NCBI GenBank assembly: GCA_003344405.1
Contig: NOWV01000280.1
Span: 1 to 64,000 of the forward strand
Length of the DNA: 64,000 nt
Source of the DNA: Trichoplax sp. H2
Lineage: Eukaryota; Placozoa; Uniplacotomia; Trichoplacea
Direction: 5' to 3'
The position numbers and the translations under genes are program-made. Below the pieces are notes generated by a model, which was given only the letters and a program-made list of their open reading frames with translations, ran no database searches and was not told where the DNA came from. Below, piece after piece: positions 63,156-64,000 of the stretch (its first letter is position 1; each line of letters begins with the position of its first letter).

Positions 63156-64000
63156 GTAATCACTGAAGTAGCCTTAATGGATAAATAAGATATTTAAGTA
63201 AAGCTTTTTAGAGGCTTAGATAATGATTGAATGAAGGAGCGAAGGCTCTATTTTGTCAAATAAAGTTTATGAAAAACTCAGAGAACGGTATTATTAAGTA
63301 TAGAAGTTTTGGCTTTTCATCATTAGATAAAGCTTATGAATGCTTCAGAATTAGTTATTGCTATTTGAAAAATTACGGGCTCTTAGTTGGAATATTATAG
63401 TATAACGGTGCTAAATTAAGGATTTAAGAAGTTTTATTGATTATCTAGTGGGTTGTCTTTGATCTATAATACCATTTTTATCTCTAAATACGGTAACAAT
63501 GTAAAGATGTCATTATCTTTCCGCATTGTTTCCGAGATACTTAGAGAATATACCGGAATACTATTTTATTATCGCTTGCTATAATATATTTTAAACTGAT
63601 CGAAAATGAACTCTTTAAGAAAATTAGTTATCGACATATGTATCGCATTATTTTAAGCTTTATTATGATAATTACTAAACGACTAAATGTCTCCTTTGCA
63701 ATATTTTTTTCATTAAAAGTAATAACACAAGAATCATCACATTTTTTTGATTATTCAGCAATGTTGATGCAGTTCGTAAGTATGAACGCATAACAAGTAA
63801 ATTCCATAAATAAGCTACTAAGCCTTTGATTAGGCCTGCTAGTTACTAACTCTAATTGTTATTTTCTTTATGAGATTAAAATCTTCGCGAATATATATCA
63901 ATATTCTGGTACTGCAGCGGCCTTATAAAAGTTTTTCGTTATTGCATGCTAACGTGATATAGTGCAAGCTTTAGGATATTTTCTAGACAATTTACAATTA
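62444..64000. other. no recognisable gene
   Basis: AT-rich sequence upstream of the GABA-B-like start codon, presumably holding its promoter. Apart from the weak 22-nt exon candidate at 63134, nothing was recognised. Unlike most genes here, no TGTAC cluster precedes this start. Confidence 0.45.

Overview
The window is nuclear DNA from an early-branching animal, most likely a placozoan (Trichoplax or a relative). This is an inference from several features: AT-rich sequence, very compact multi-exon genes with canonical GT-AG introns mostly of 40-400 bp, an animal gene set (MAP4K with a CNH domain, GABA-B-type class C GPCR, TRPA-like channel, MAM/kringle/SRCR receptors), and few transposons. No bacterial-style operons, tRNA or rRNA genes or CRISPR arrays were seen. 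All gene models were built by reading splice sites and frames by hand. Where I say the phases close, the summed exon lengths divide by three and the protein reads through without a stop.

Layout: 1526-8227 (+) MAP4K-family kinase, 29 exons, 745 aa. 9399-10505 (-) TMEM160-like mitochondrial membrane protein, convergent with the kinase. 12209-16772 (-) and 20710-28098 (-) are two head-to-tail paralogous single-pass receptors. The first is signal peptide, MAM, kringle, SRCR, TM and tail; the second is signal peptide, MAM, kringle, SRCR, SRCR, MAM, TM and tail. 30702-34952 (-) tRNA-dihydrouridine synthase DUS3L, divergent from 35286-42881 (+) TTI1 (TELO2-interacting protein 1), with 333 bp between the start codons. 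43141-45581 (-) C-terminal part of a TRPA-like channel, convergent with TTI1. 46097-47647 is a repeat cluster: a 22-bp minisatellite, LTR-like copies, and a 134-bp MITE-like element nested in one of them. 49568-62443 (-) GABA-B-type receptor, from the Venus-flytrap domain to a coiled-coil tail.

The genes do not form an obvious pathway. Notable signals are: (i) arrays of TGTAC/GTACT pentamers lying just upstream of most gene starts; (ii) the tandem receptor pair with conserved furin-like sites after the signal peptide and two conserved PY motifs in each tail; (iii) a 631-bp solo LTR with a 5-bp target duplication, seen both occupied and empty on the two sides of a 20-N assembly gap, so that the gap is flanked by two alleles of one locus; (iv) a TRPA gene that seems to lack its 5' half next to the repeat cluster; (v) unusual introns in TTI1 and the GABA-B-like gene (GC-AG introns, a 12-nt microexon, a 37-nt intron).
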